The notes: generated from the letters alone by a model not told the origin. Shown: positions 8,337 to 17,949, counted from the stretch's first letter. The stretch is DNA of 39,633 bases from Vibrio cholerae (GCA_009728235.1 WNZI01000032.1:1-39633); one strand, 5' to 3'. Numbers and translations are program-made.

Positions 8337-9398
8337 ATGGACCTCGGAGCAACGCACCCACTGGTCGACGGACGCACGTCCGACTCGGCCCTCATCTCCG
8401 CCTACCGTGGCCGGACGCCGCACCGGCGTCCCGTGTGGTTCATGCGTCAGGCCGGACGGTCCCTGCCCGAGTACCGCGCCCTGCGCGAGGGCACCGACAT
8501 GCTCGAGTCGTGCCTGGACCCGGAGATGGCGTCGGAGATCACCCTGCAGCCCGTCCGGAGGCATGACGTCGACGCGGGCATCTTCTTCTCGGACATCGTC
8601 ATCCCGCTGAAGCTGGCCGGAGTCGACGTGGACATCGTGCCCGGCGTCGGGCCCGTCCTCGGAACCCCCATCCGGTCGGCCGCCGATGTCGCAGCCCTGC
8701 CGGTGCTGACCGACGAGTCCCTCGAACCCATCCGCCGTGCCGTCGCCCTCACGGTCGCCCAGCTCGGGTCCACGCCACTCATCGGGTTCGCCGGTGCGCC
8801 GTTCACGCTCGCCGCCTACATGGTGGAGGGCCGCCCGTCCCGCGACCACCTCGGCCCCCGCACCATGATGCACGCCGATCCCGAGACCTGGCGCGCCCTC
8901 ACCGAATGGGCAGCTGACGCCTCCGGGCTGTTCCTCCGTGCGCAGCTCGAGGCCGGAGCGAGCGCGGCACAGCTGTTCGATTCCTGGGCCGGTTCGCTCG
9001 GCCTCGCCGACTACCGGAGGCACGTGGCCCCCGCGTCGAGCCGCGCACTCGATCATGTGCGGGGACTGGGAGCCCCCCTGATCCACTTCGGCACCGGCAC
9101 GTCGGAGCTCCTCGCGGCCATGCACGAGGTCGGAGTGGATGTCATCGGCGTCGACTACCGGTTGCCCCTCGACGAGGCCAACCGCCGTCTCGGGGGCGCG
9201 GTACCGCTGCAGGGGAACATCGATCCGGCCCTGCTCCCGGCCCCGTGGCCCGTCCTGGAGCGGCACGTCCGCGACGTGCTCGCGGCGGGTGCGTCCGCGC
9301 CGGGTCACGTGGTCAATCTCGGGCACGGCGTCCCTCCCGAGACGGACCCGGACGTCCTGACGCGTGTCGTCGACCTCGTGCACTCCGTGGAGCCGTAG
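8337..9398 (+). CDS. hemE: Uroporphyrinogen III decarboxylase HemE
   Basis: Removes four acetate carboxyls from uroporphyrinogen III to give coproporphyrinogen III, in the cytosol and without a cofactor. The protein is 353 aa, normal length. Diagnostic motifs: VWFMRQAGRSLPEYR with R37 and R41, and FFSDIVIPLK with D86, the residue that holds the pyrrole NH groups; also GFAGAPFTLAAYM and the C-terminal GHGVPPETDP. The ATG at 8337 follows a -10-like box by 6 nt; an open frame back to 8199 has no support. It is the first gene of an eight-gene plus-strand heme run, with hemY starting 3 nt after its stop. Confidence 0.97.
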   Translation: MDLGATHPLVDGRTSDSALISAYRGRTPHRRPVWFMRQAGRSLPEYRALREGTDMLESCLDPEMASEITLQPVRRHDVDAGIFFSDIVIPLKLAGVDVDIVPGVGPVLGTPIRSAADVAALPVLTDESLEPIRRAVALTVAQLGSTPLIGFAGAPFTLAAYMVEGRPSRDHLGPRTMMHADPETWRALTEWAADASGLFLRAQLEAGASAAQLFDSWAGSLGLADYRRHVAPASSRALDHVRGLGAPLIHFGTGTSELLAAMHEVGVDVIGVDYRLPLDEANRRLGGAVPLQGNIDPALLPAPWPVLERHVRDVLAAGASAPGHVVNLGHGVPPETDPDVLTRVVDLVHSVEP

Positions 9399-9401
9399 GC
9401 G

Positions 9402-10904
9402 ATGGCGAGGGACGCAGCCCGCGACGACGTCCCCGCAGGTGCGCGCGTCGTCGTGATCGGTGGTGGCATGGCCGGCCTGATCGCGGCCCGGACGCTCCTC
9501 GAGCGGGGTCTGCAGGTGACACTGCTCGAACGCTCGGACCGCTTCGGCGGCACCGTCGACGGGCGCATGCTCGGAGGTTTCCAGCTCGACAGCGGCGCCG
9601 AGTCCTTCTCGACGAGGTCCGACACCGTCCCGGCCCTCGCTGCCGAGCTCGGCCTGGCCGACCGCATCGTCACCCCCGATGCCGGTCGGGCCTGGGTGCA
9701 GCTTCCGGGCAGGGAGCTCGCGGCTGCCGCACAGCCACTGCCGAACTCGGGAATCCTCGGTATCCCTGCCGACCCGTCCGATCCCGCCGTCGCCGCGGTT
9801 CTCGGACGGACGGGGACCCTCCGGGCCGGGCTGGACAAGGTGCTCCCGGTCGGATCGCTCGCCACCCGCAGGAACGTGAGCCTCGGGGAACTCGTCCGGA
9901 CCAGGATGGGTGACGAGGTGCTCACCCGCCTCGTCGCGCCCGTCGCGGGCGGTGTCTTCTCAGCCGATCCGGAGGACCTCGACGTCGACTCCGTCGCGCC
10001 CCGGACTGCGGGGCGGCCCCTCGGCCGCCTCGGGTCGCTCGGAGCGGCAGCGGGCGCCCTGCGCAAGGCGGCGCCGGCCGGATCCGCTGTCGGCGGCCTC
10101 GCGGGAGGCATCGCGCAGCTCCGGGACGCCCTGGTGGGGAACCTCAGGGCGGACGGAGCCGACCTCCGGACGGGCGAGCACGTCTCGGGAGTCACGCGCG
10201 CCGCCTCGGGCTGGACCGTGACCACCGAGCACTCGTCGCTGACCCGCCGGATCCCCGCCGACGGCGTCCTCGTCGCCACCGAAGGGCGCGCCGCCGTCGA
10301 CCTGTTCTCATCGGTCATCCCCGCGCTCGCGGGCGAGAGGCCCGACCCGGTGCCGGGCGTCGCCCTCGTGACCCTCGTCGTCGACGTGCCGGAACTCGAT
10401 GCGCGCCCGCGTGGCACGGGCGTGCTGGTCGCGCGGGGCGTCGTGGGTGTGGCAGCGAAGGCACTGACCCACTCGACGGCCAAGTGGGCCTGGCTGCGGG
10501 ATCAGGCCGGTCCCGGATCCCACGTCCTCCGCCTCTCCTTCGGGCGCGTCGGTGACACCCCGGCCGACGTCGGACTCGGTACGCCCGACGACGTCCTCTA
10601 CACCCACGCGCTCCACGACGCATCGGCGCTGCTCGGCGTGCCCATCGACAGGACCGACGTGCTCGAGTGGGACGTCGTCCGGTGGGCCGGTGCACTGCCC
10701 CACGCCTCCGTGGGCCACCGGGAGCGCGTGTCACGCATCAGGGCTGCCGTCGCCGAGACGTCACCGTCCCTCGCGGTATCCGGGGGTTGGCTCGCAGGGA
10801 CAGGCCTGGTCGCGGTGATCGACGACGGGCGGAAGCGAGCGCATGCCCTCGCGGACGCGCTCGACGCGGAGGCCGAGCGCGGCCGCACCGGCGCCCCGCT
10901 GTGA
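9402..10904 (+). CDS. hemY: Coproporphyrinogen III oxidase HemY/CgoX (annotated often as HemG)
   Basis: FAD-dependent six-electron oxidase of 500 aa. In Gram-positive bacteria this family oxidises coproporphyrinogen III to coproporphyrin III (CgoX); older annotation calls it protoporphyrinogen oxidase. The N-terminal dinucleotide fold VVVIGGGMAGLIAAR (GGGMAG at 20-25) is followed by LLERSDRFGGTVDG; VAPVAGGVFSADPEDL is typical of the family. No signal peptide or membrane segment. It follows hemE by 3 nt. The neighbouring hemQ and hemH define the coproporphyrin-dependent branch, which is why I favour the CgoX activity. The C-terminus GWLAGTGLVAVIDDGRKRA is the usual FAD-contacting end. Confidence 0.93.
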   Translation: MARDAARDDVPAGARVVVIGGGMAGLIAARTLLERGLQVTLLERSDRFGGTVDGRMLGGFQLDSGAESFSTRSDTVPALAAELGLADRIVTPDAGRAWVQLPGRELAAAAQPLPNSGILGIPADPSDPAVAAVLGRTGTLRAGLDKVLPVGSLATRRNVSLGELVRTRMGDEVLTRLVAPVAGGVFSADPEDLDVDSVAPRTAGRPLGRLGSLGAAAGALRKAAPAGSAVGGLAGGIAQLRDALVGNLRADGADLRTGEHVSGVTRAASGWTVTTEHSSLTRRIPADGVLVATEGRAAVDLFSSVIPALAGERPDPVPGVALVTLVVDVPELDARPRGTGVLVARGVVGVAAKALTHSTAKWAWLRDQAGPGSHVLRLSFGRVGDTPADVGLGTPDDVLYTHALHDASALLGVPIDRTDVLEWDVVRWAGALPHASVGHRERVSRIRAAVAETSPSLAVSGGWLAGTGLVAVIDDGRKRAHALADALDAEAERGRTGAPL

Positions 10905-10912
10905 CGTTCATC

Positions 10913-10933
10913 TCTTCTACCGCACGTAGAAGA
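10913..10933. promoter_or_regulatory. Perfect 8-bp inverted repeat upstream of hemQ
   Basis: TCTTCTAC (10913-10920), a 5-nt spacer CGCAC, then GTAGAAGA (10926-10933). It sits in the only sizeable gap (72 bp) between hemE and hemB, 44 nt before the hemQ ATG. It is AT-rich against a GC-rich background. It could be a protein-binding operator or a small RNA hairpin; there is no U-tract to support a terminator. Confidence 0.5.
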
Positions 10934-10976
10934 AATCGATGGGGAACAGGCTCCGGCCAGGAGGCAAACTAGTACC

Positions 10977-11696
10977 ATGACTGAGCCAACCGGTAGCAAC
11001 GACGCCCACGCTCCACAGCCGACCGGAGAGGGCGCTGACGCCCCCGACGAGCTGTTCTACACCCTCTGGACCGTCTTCAAGCGCGGGGATGCGACGGCGG
11101 GCTCCGGAGCCGCCGCCCTCGAGGACGTGATCGCGTCCTTCACGAAGGACGACATCGTGCTCCGCGGCTTCTACGACGTCTCGGCCCTGCGGGCGGACGC
11201 CGATGTCCTGGTGTGGCTGCACGGCCCCCGGCCCGAGGACCTGCAGGCCGCCGTCCGGAAGCTCCGGCGCACGGAGACCTTCGCGGGGACCGGCATCGTC
11301 TGGTCGGCGATGGGCGTCCACCGCGACGCCGAGTTCTCGAAGTCCCACAGTCCCGCCTTCTCCCGCGGTGTAGCTCCCGCCGAGTGGGTGTGCGTGTACC
11401 CGTTCGTCCGCTCCTACGAGTGGTACATCCTGCCCAGCGACGAGCGCCGCGACATGCTGATCGACCACGGCATGAAGGGCCGCAAGTACCCCCAGGTGAT
11501 CTCCAACACCGTGTCATCCTTCGCGCTGAACGACTACGAATGGATCCTGGCACTCGAGGCTCCCGACCTCGTGGACCTCGTGGACCTCATGAGGTACCTC
11601 CGGGAGACGGAAGCGCGCCGCCACGTCCGCGAGGAAGTGCCCTTCTACACGGGCCGGCGGATCAACCACGACGAGATTGCAGAGGTGCTCAAGTGA
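10977..11696 (+). CDS. hemQ: Coproheme decarboxylase HemQ/ChdC
   Basis: Last enzyme of the coproporphyrin-dependent pathway: H2O2-dependent oxidative decarboxylation of two propionates of coproheme to give heme b. The 239-aa protein has the chlorite dismutase fold. By spacing with the Corynebacterium diphtheriae enzyme (as I recall Y135/H158/H118), Y141 in VYPFVRSYEWY is the radical tyrosine, H164 in DHGMKGRKYP the proximal heme ligand and H124 in SKSHSPAF the distal histidine, all present. A 20-residue acidic disordered N-terminus precedes the domain. AGGAGG lies 12 nt before the ATG. Its stop overlaps the hemH start by 3 bases (GTGA). The short repeat LVDLVDLM near residue 200 comes from a tandem 9-nt repeat. 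Confidence 0.96.
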   Translation: MTEPTGSNDAHAPQPTGEGADAPDELFYTLWTVFKRGDATAGSGAAALEDVIASFTKDDIVLRGFYDVSALRADADVLVWLHGPRPEDLQAAVRKLRRTETFAGTGIVWSAMGVHRDAEFSKSHSPAFSRGVAPAEWVCVYPFVRSYEWYILPSDERRDMLIDHGMKGRKYPQVISNTVSSFALNDYEWILALEAPDLVDLVDLMRYLRETEARRHVREEVPFYTGRRINHDEIAEVLK

Positions 11697-12898
11697 CGAC
11701 ACAGGCATTCAACCCCCTCGACGGAGTCGACGACCACGGTCGCATGGCTCCGAAGGCGTACGACGCCGTCGTGCTCGCCTCCTTCGGCGGACCCGAGGGC
11801 CAGGACGACGTCATCCCCTTCCTGCGGAACGTGACGCGTGGCCGCGGGATCCCCGACGAGCGCCTGGAAGAGGTCTCGCACCACTACCGCGCCTTCGGCG
11901 GCGTCAGCCCCATCAACAGCCAGAACCGTGCGCTCCGCGCCGCGATGGAGGCCGAGCTCCGCCGTCGTGGCATCGATCTTCCGGTGTTCTGGGGCAACCG
12001 CAACTGGGAGCCCTTCATCTCCGACACCCTGCAGGAGGCCTACGACGCAGGCCACCGCAAGGTCCTCGCCGTCACCACCAGCGCCTACTCGTGCTACTCG
12101 AGCTGCCGGCAGTACCGGGAGGACCTCGGCATGGCCCTCGTGAAGACCGGCCTCGAGGGCCGCCTCGAGGTGGACAAGGTGCGGCAGTACTTCGACCACC
12201 CCGGTTTCGTGGAGCCTTTCGTCGAGGGAGTGACCGAGGGCCTCGCGAAGGTCCGGGCAGGGCTCGCCGAGCAGGGGACCCCCGAGGCTCCCGTGCACAT
12301 CATGTTCTCCACCCACTCCATCCCGATGGGCGATGCCGAAGCCGCCGGTCCGCGGAACGGTGAAGGAGGACCGGCCTACGAGGAGGGCGCGTACGTGGCC
12401 CAGCACCTCGCGACGGCGCAGGCGGTCCTGGACCGCATCCCCGACGCCGCCGGTGTCGAGTGGTCGCTCGTCTACCAGTCCCGTTCCGGTGCCCCGCACA
12501 TCCCATGGCTCGAGCCCGATATCAGCGATGCCCTGCGGGACCGGTACGAGGGAGGAACCCGCGGCGTCGTGATCGTCCCGCTGGGCTTCGTGTCCGACCA
12601 CATGGAGGTCGCCTGGGACCTCGACACCGAGGCGATGGAGACCTGCGGCGAACTCGGCATCGTCGCCGACCGCGTCCCCACGCCGGGCACCCACCGGAAG
12701 TTCGTCGAGGGCCTGGTCGACCTCATCCTCGAGCGGACCATCGACAACAACATCGCCGAGCGGCCGTCGGCCACGGCGCTGGGCCCCTGGTACGACGTCT
12801 GCCGGCCGAACTGCTGCGCGAACCGCCGGGGGGAGAAGCCCACCATCGCGGCCGTCGATTCCACCGTGGGGACGCCGCTGCCCAACCCCGACGTCTGA
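11693..12898 (+). CDS. hemH: Coproporphyrin III ferrochelatase HemH/CpfC
   Basis: Inserts Fe2+ into coproporphyrin III (CpfC; classically ferrochelatase). 401 aa from the GTG at 11693, which overlaps the hemQ stop. Motifs: VVLASFGGPEG, HYRAFGGVSPIN, FWGNRNWEPF, MFSTHSIP with the catalytic His, and YQSRSGAPHIPWLEPD. Cysteines C134 and C138 (SAYSCYSSC) and C370, C374 and C375 (VCRPNCCANRR) fit the [2Fe-2S] cluster known in actinobacterial ferrochelatases; which ones bind iron is not decided here. An ATG eight codons inside the conserved domain boundary (residue 18) is an alternative start. Soluble, no membrane tail. Translationally coupled on both sides: the stop overlaps the hemC ATG as TGATG. 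Confidence 0.95.
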   Translation: MTTQAFNPLDGVDDHGRMAPKAYDAVVLASFGGPEGQDDVIPFLRNVTRGRGIPDERLEEVSHHYRAFGGVSPINSQNRALRAAMEAELRRRGIDLPVFWGNRNWEPFISDTLQEAYDAGHRKVLAVTTSAYSCYSSCRQYREDLGMALVKTGLEGRLEVDKVRQYFDHPGFVEPFVEGVTEGLAKVRAGLAEQGTPEAPVHIMFSTHSIPMGDAEAAGPRNGEGGPAYEEGAYVAQHLATAQAVLDRIPDAAGVEWSLVYQSRSGAPHIPWLEPDISDALRDRYEGGTRGVVIVPLGFVSDHMEVAWDLDTEAMETCGELGIVADRVPTPGTHRKFVEGLVDLILERTIDNNIAERPSATALGPWYDVCRPNCCANRRGEKPTIAAVDSTVGTPLPNPDV

Positions 12899-13846
12899 TG
12901 GGGACGGGTATCCGGGTCGGTACGCGGGGCAGCGCCCTCGCGATGACACAGACGACGACGGTCGCCGAACGCGTCTCGGACCTCGCGGACCTCCCGTTCG
13001 AGCTCGTACGGGTGAGGACGGAGGGGGATGTCTCCCGCGGTTCACTCTCGCAGATCGGTGGCACGGGGGTGTTCGTGGCCGCGCTGCGCGACGCCCTCGT
13101 GGAGGACCGGTGCGACGTGGCGGTGCATTCGCTCAAGGACCTCCCGACACTCCCGGCCCCGGGACTGACCGTGGCCGCCGTCCCCGAGCGCGAGGACGTT
13201 CGGGACGCCCTGTGCGCCCGCGACGGTCTGACGCTCGCGACGCTCCCGGACGGAGCACGGGTGGGAACGGGATCGCCGCGCCGCGCGGCGCAACTCCGGG
13301 CAGCCCGACCCGGGCTCGACGTCGTCGACATCCGCGGCAACGTCGACACCCGGCTGGGTCGGGTCGCAGGACTCGTCATCGGGGCGCCCGGCGACCTCGA
13401 CGCCGTCGTCCTGGCGGCAGCGGGGGCTGCGCCGGCTGGGGCGCGAGGAAGCGATCACCGAGTACATCGACACCGACGTGATGCTGCCCGCGCCCGGGCA
13501 GGGCGCCCTCGCCGTCGAGTGCCGCGAAGCGGAGGCCACACCGCGCCTGCGTGAGGCGCTGGCCGCCTACGACCACCAGCCGACCCGGCTCGCGGTGACG
13601 GCGGAGCGCGCGGTCCTGCTGCAGCTGGAGGCCGGCTGCGCTGCCCCCATCGGGGCCCTCGCGCACCTGCGCGGGGACGAGCTGGCGCTGGAGGCCGTGG
13701 TCTGCAGCCTGGACGGTCGGTCCGTCCTCAGGCTGAGACGCTCGGCGCCGGCGACGGACGCCGTCGCAGCCGCCCGGCTCGGACTCGAGCTCGCGGAGGA
13801 ACTGCTCGCCGCCGGGGCCGCCGACATCGCGCCGCTGAGCAGCTAG
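12898..13846 (+). CDS. hemC: Hydroxymethylbilane synthase HemC (one frameshift as given)
   Basis: Polymerises four porphobilinogens into hydroxymethylbilane. The N-terminal part has GTRGSALAMTQT, GGTGVFVAALRDAL, HSLKDLPT, GTGSPRRAAQL and RGNVDTRLGR. The frame breaks in the five-G run 13422-13426; removing one G joins LDAVVLAAAG to LRRLGREEAITEYIDTD and MLPAPGQGALAVECRE, for 315 aa, normal length. The dipyrromethane-cofactor cysteine is in LEAGCAAPIGA (about residue 247). This is the only one of the nine frameshifts that needs a base removed. The ATG overlaps the hemH stop by one base and hemD follows after 6 nt. Probably intact in the organism. Confidence 0.92.
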
Positions 13847-13852
13847 GCGCCC

Positions 13853-14727
13853 ATGGCCAGCGGTCAGGCGCCCGAACCGGTGATCGTGCTCCGCCACCCC
13901 GAGAGAACCGTGCGCATCGCCGAGGCGCTCGCGGACCTCGGCTTCCCGGTCTTCTCCCTGCCGCTCACGGACACCGAGCTGCCCTCGGATGCCGGCGTCG
14001 TCGCGGCGGAACTGGCGGCGCTCGGCAGGGGAGCCCACCGATGGCTGCTGGTGACGAGCGGAACGACGATCGAGGCTCTGGGGATGATCGCCCGCGCCCG
14101 GGGCACGACCCTCGCCGCGGCCGTCCGGGAGGGCGATGCGAAGGTAGGGGCCGTCGGCCCGGGGACCGCGGGCCTGCTCCGGGACGCCGGTATCGCGGTC
14201 GAGCTGGTGCCGCGGCAGGCGTCGTCGTCCGGCCTGCTGCGCGAGTTCCCGACCGGTACGGGATCCATCCTGCTCCCGCAGGCCGATCTCGCGCCGGACG
14301 ACCTGCGCGGCGGACTCGAGGGGCTGGGCTGGACGGTCCGACGCGTGGAGGCGTACCGGACCGTCGCCTACCCTGCGGCTCCGAACCGGCGGTGCCCGGC
14401 GTGGCGGAGAACGGCAACCGGCCGCCGGTGATCACTGCCGCCGACGTCGCCCGCCTCGCGACGGACGGTGTCCAGCCTGCCGTCGTCTTCACCGCTCCCA
14501 GCGGCGTGCGGGCCTTTCGTGAAAGGCTTGGCGACGGACCGCACGCCTTCGTCCCCGTCGCCATCGGACGGACGACGGCGGAGGCCCTCCGCACGCTGGG
14601 GTGGGCACCCGCGGCCACAGCGGCCGATCCGACGCCCCGGGCCATCGCCTCGGCCGTGCAGGAAGCGTTCTCGCGCGGCGGGTCAGCCGGCCGTGCACCC
14701 GTACCACCGAATGGAGACCAGTCATGA
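13853..14727 (+). CDS. hemD: Uroporphyrinogen-III synthase HemD (one frameshift as given)
   Basis: Cyclises hydroxymethylbilane with D-ring inversion to uroporphyrinogen III. Sequence conservation in this family is low; the call rests on the two-lobed pattern ([57 protein letters not shown]) and position between hemC and hemB. The frame breaks at 14381-14382; one added C turns ...YPAAPNRRC into [16 protein letters not shown] and restores 291 aa to the TGA at 14725-14727. The stop overlaps the hemB ATG (ATGA). Without correction the protein would end at 14431 and lose its second lobe. Confidence 0.88.
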
Positions 14728-15708
14728 GTTTTCCCCAGCACCGGCCGCGGAGGCTACGCTCGACACCCGCCATGCGGCGCATGGTGGCCGAGTACCGGGT
14801 GCATCCCTCCGAGCTGATCCTGCCGGCCTTCATCCGCGAAGGGCTCAGCGAGCCCTCGCCCATCGTGTCCATGCCCGGCGTCGTGCAGCACACCACGGAC
14901 TCGCTCCGGCGGGCCGCTGCGGAAGCGGCGGAGCGGGGAGTGGGTGGCATCATGCTGTTCGGCATCCCCGAGCACCGCGACGCGACGGCAGTGCGGGCAT
15001 CGACCCCGAGGGCGTGCTCAACCGGGCGATCTCCGACGTCCGCTCCGAGGTCGGAGACGCGCTCGTGGTGATGAGCGACGTGTGCCTCGACGAATTCACG
15101 GACCACGGGCACTGTGGTGTGCTCGACGCGAGCGGGGGCGTGGACAACGACGCCACGCTCGCGCTCTATGCCCGGATGGCCGTGGAGCAGGCGCGAGCCG
15201 GAGCACATGTCCTGGGCCCGTCCGGGATGATGGACGGCCAGGTCGCCGTCATCCGCCAGGCGCTGGACGAGGCCGGATACCAGGACACCGTGGTGCTCGC
15301 CTATGCGGCGAAGTACGCGTCGCCTTCTACGGTCCGTTCCGTGAGGCCGTCGACTCCCAGCTCGTCGGCGATCGCCGCACCTACCAGATGGATGCCGCCA
15401 ACCGGCGCGAGGCGATCCTCGAGGTCGAACTCGACATCGAGGAGGGCGCCGACATGGTGATGGTCAAGCCGGCGATGAGCTACCTCGACGTCCTCGCCGA
15501 CGTCGCCGCGATGTCTCCCGTGCCCGTCGCCGCCTACCAGATCTCGGGGGAGTACGCGATGATCGAGGCGGCAGCCGCGAACGGCTGGATCGACCGCCGC
15601 CGTGCCATCGAGGAGTCGGTCCTCGGGATCAAGCGCGCCGGTGCGCAGATGATCCTCACCTACTGGGCGTCCGAGCTCGCTCTCTGGCTCGACGAGCCCG
15701 GCCGCTGA
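14724..15708 (+). CDS. hemB: Porphobilinogen synthase HemB (two frameshifts as given)
   Basis: Condenses two 5-aminolevulinates to porphobilinogen. Start [20 protein letters not shown] is typical. The frame breaks at 14987-14988 and at 15322; adding a G at each gives [18 protein letters not shown] and [17 protein letters not shown] and a 328-aa protein of normal size. Schiff-base lysines are in AAKYAS and [10 protein letters not shown]. The metal-site loop reads [14 protein letters not shown]: first and last zinc cysteines are kept but the middle one is Asp, a mixed type between zinc-dependent and zinc-independent enzymes. The ATG overlaps the hemD stop; hemL follows after 78 bp. Sequence errors are the likely cause of the breaks. 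Confidence 0.92.
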
Positions 15709-15786
15709 CGCACGCACCCGACCGACCGACCGACAGCACCTGACGATCCCCTGACCGCCGAGAAGACACCGAAGGAAACCGCAGCG

Positions 15787-17136
15787 ATGACGACCGAACC
15801 GACACACCCGTCGACCACCTCTGAGGACCTGTACGAACGCGCACGGGCCCTCATGCCCGGCGGTGTGAACTCGCCGGTCCGCGCCTTCGGCTCGGTGGGC
15901 GGCACCCCCCGCTTCCTCGTCGACGCCCACGGCGCGTACGTGACCGACGCGGACGGCAAGGAATACGTGGACCTCGTGTGCTCCTGGGGACCGGCCCTGC
16001 TCGGCCACTCCCACCCCGATGTGATCGCGGCCGTCCACCGCGCGGTCGACCACGGCCTCACCTTCGGTGCCTCCACCCCGGCCGAGGCCGACCTCGCCCA
16101 GCTCGTCAAGGACCGCGTCCCCGCCGTCGAGCTGCTGCGCATGGTGTCCACGGGCACCGAGGCGACGATGACGGCCGTCCGGCTCGCACGCGGGTTCACC
16201 TCCCGCAACCTGATCGTCAAGTTCGCCGGGTGCTATCACGGACACGTGGACAGCCTGCTCGCGTCCGCCGGGTCCGGGGTCGCCACCCTTGCCCTGCCCG
16301 GGTCCGCCGGGGTCACGGAGGCCACGACCGCGGAGACGCTCGTGCTGCCGTACAACGACGTCGAGGCGGTGGAGGAGGCCTTCCGGGCGCACGGGGAGCA
16401 CATCGCCGCCGTCATCACCGAGGCCGCCCCGGCGAACATGGGAGTCGTGACGCCGGCTCCCGGCTTCAACGCCTTCCTGAGCCGCATCACCGCTGAGAAC
16501 GGCGCCCTGTTCATCGTCGACGAGGTCATGACGGGGTTCCGGACGCATGCCGGCGGCTACTGGAAGCTGACCGGTGGAGCGGAGGACGCCGAGCACCCGT
16601 GGACACCGGACCTGCTGACCTTCGGCAAGGTCATCGGCGGCGGCATCCCCGCTGCAGCCCTCGGTGGCCGCGCGGACGTCATGAACTACCTCGCGCCGAT
16701 CGGGCCCGTCTACCAGGCCGGAACGCTGTCGGGAAATCCGATCGCCATGGCCGCCGGAGTCGCGACGCTGACGGCAGCGACGGACGAGGTCTACCGCCAC
16801 GTCGACGCACGCTCGCTCGAAGTGAGCGGGGCGCTCTCCTCGGAGCTCTCGAAGGCAGGTGTGGACCACTCGATCCAACGAGCCGGGAACCTGTTCAGCG
16901 TCGCCTTCGGGACCGCGGAGCGCGGAGTGTGGAACTACGCCGATGCCCAGGCGCAGGAGGCCTTCCGGTACGGCCCGTTCTTCCACTCCATGCTGGACTC
17001 CGGCGTGTACCTGCCACCGTCCGTGTACGAGGCCTGGTTCCTGTCGGCGGCCCACGACGATGCCGCCATGGAGCGTGTGCATGCAGCACTGCCCGCAGCG
17101 GCGCGGGCTGCTGCGGCCGCGGTCCCCACGGACTGA
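15787..17136 (+). CDS. hemL: Glutamate-1-semialdehyde 2,1-aminomutase HemL
   Basis: PLP enzyme that converts glutamate-1-semialdehyde, the HemA product, to 5-aminolevulinate. 449 aa with class-III aminotransferase features: [40 protein letters not shown], the cofactor aspartate D245 ([10 protein letters not shown]) and the Schiff-base lysine K281 (TFGKVIGGG). Starts at ATG 15787, with GAAGGAAA about 10 nt upstream. It is the last gene of the hem run and lies 78 bp after hemB; that gap holds a run of four CCGA-type units but no obvious terminator. It converges with the exonuclease gene. With hemA present in the same window, the C5 route to ALA is complete. Confidence 0.97.
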   Translation: MTTEPTHPSTTSEDLYERARALMPGGVNSPVRAFGSVGGTPRFLVDAHGAYVTDADGKEYVDLVCSWGPALLGHSHPDVIAAVHRAVDHGLTFGASTPAEADLAQLVKDRVPAVELLRMVSTGTEATMTAVRLARGFTSRNLIVKFAGCYHGHVDSLLASAGSGVATLALPGSAGVTEATTAETLVLPYNDVEAVEEAFRAHGEHIAAVITEAAPANMGVVTPAPGFNAFLSRITAENGALFIVDEVMTGFRTHAGGYWKLTGGAEDAEHPWTPDLLTFGKVIGGGIPAAALGGRADVMNYLAPIGPVYQAGTLSGNPIAMAAGVATLTAATDEVYRHVDARSLEVSGALSSELSKAGVDHSIQRAGNLFSVAFGTAERGVWNYADAQAQEAFRYGPFFHSMLDSGVYLPPSVYEAWFLSAAHDDAAMERVHAALPAAARAAAAAVPTD

Positions 17137-17166
17137 CCCGGCCGGGCCACTCCTCGCGGCAGCCGG

Positions 17167-17949
17167 TCAGGCGACGGCCAACACCTGCACCGGGTGCGAT
17201 GCCGGCCCGTCGGTGTCGTCCTGGCCGGCGTCCCCTGTCGGCGCCGTCGCGGGTCCGTGCGCTTCGGACTCGATGACGGGCCACGCCCGTTCGATCACGG
17301 CAGCAGGGTCCGTCCGCCGGAGGTATTCCTCGAAGCCCGCTGCCTGCCGGTCGGCCCACACCACCAGTGAGGCGTGCAGCTCCTCGGCCGGCCGCCGGAG
17401 GAAGGCGTTCCGCTCGGCGAGGACCTGCCCCACCTTCAGGGTCGCGAGGACGTCTGCTGCAGAGGTGTGCGCGTTCTCGAAGTGGATGCCGTAGTGCTCA
17501 CAGACTGCGGTCAGGGTGCGCTTGCCCCGCCGGTAGCGGTCCGCCTGCTTGTCCATGATGAACGGATCGACCACCAGCGAGGGCACCGGCGTGCGCACCG
17601 AATGCCGCAGGCCTTCCCGCGCGAGCACCGTGAAGTCGTACCGGGCGTTGTAGGCGAGCACAGGGGTGCCGGCGCCGAAGAACCGCGTCAGCACCGAGGC
17701 GATGCCCCGGACGACGTCCGCGGCATCGAGACCGTGGGCCCGGGCGTGCGCCGTCGTGACGCCGTGGATGGCTGCTGCCTCGTCGGGGATGGCCACACCC
17801 GGATCCGCCAGCCACTCGTGATGCTCGAGTACGGCGCCGTTCCCGTCGACCAGCATGATCGTGGCCGTGACGATGCGAGCGGAGAGGGGATCACGCCCCG
17901 TCGTCTCGAGGTCGAAAGCGGCCCGGGGACCTTCGTGCCAGCTCGTCAT
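17167..17949 (-). CDS. DEDDh 3'-5' exonuclease (DnaQ/ExoX-like)
   Basis: A 260-aa stand-alone exonuclease-domain protein. All five active-site residues are present: D13 and E15 (AFDLETTG), D105 (YNARYDFTVL), and H161 with D166 (HTSAADV). This arrangement defines the DEDDh class (epsilon subunit, ExoX, RNase T). There is no BRCT, GIY-YIG or helicase domain. The last ~30 residues are Asp/Pro/Ala-rich and probably disordered. Start ATG 17949. It converges on hemL and is divergent from the alkyltransferase-like gene. DNA repair or end trimming is likely given the neighbours; RNA substrates cannot be excluded. Confidence 0.9.
   Translation of the reverse strand: MTSWHEGPRAAFDLETTGRDPLSARIVTATIMLVDGNGAVLEHHEWLADPGVAIPDEAAAIHGVTTAHARAHGLDAADVVRGIASVLTRFFGAGTPVLAYNARYDFTVLAREGLRHSVRTPVPSLVVDPFIMDKQADRYRRGKRTLTAVCEHYGIHFENAHTSAADVLATLKVGQVLAERNAFLRRPAEELHASLVVWADRQAAGFEEYLRRTDPAAVIERAWPVIESEAHGPATAPTGDAGQDDTDGPASHPVQVLAVA

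Noticed and set aside
15716-15735. Run of CCGA tetranucleotides between hemB and hemL
   Set aside because: Only about four units, in a GC-rich gap; too short to claim phase variation or regulatory meaning.
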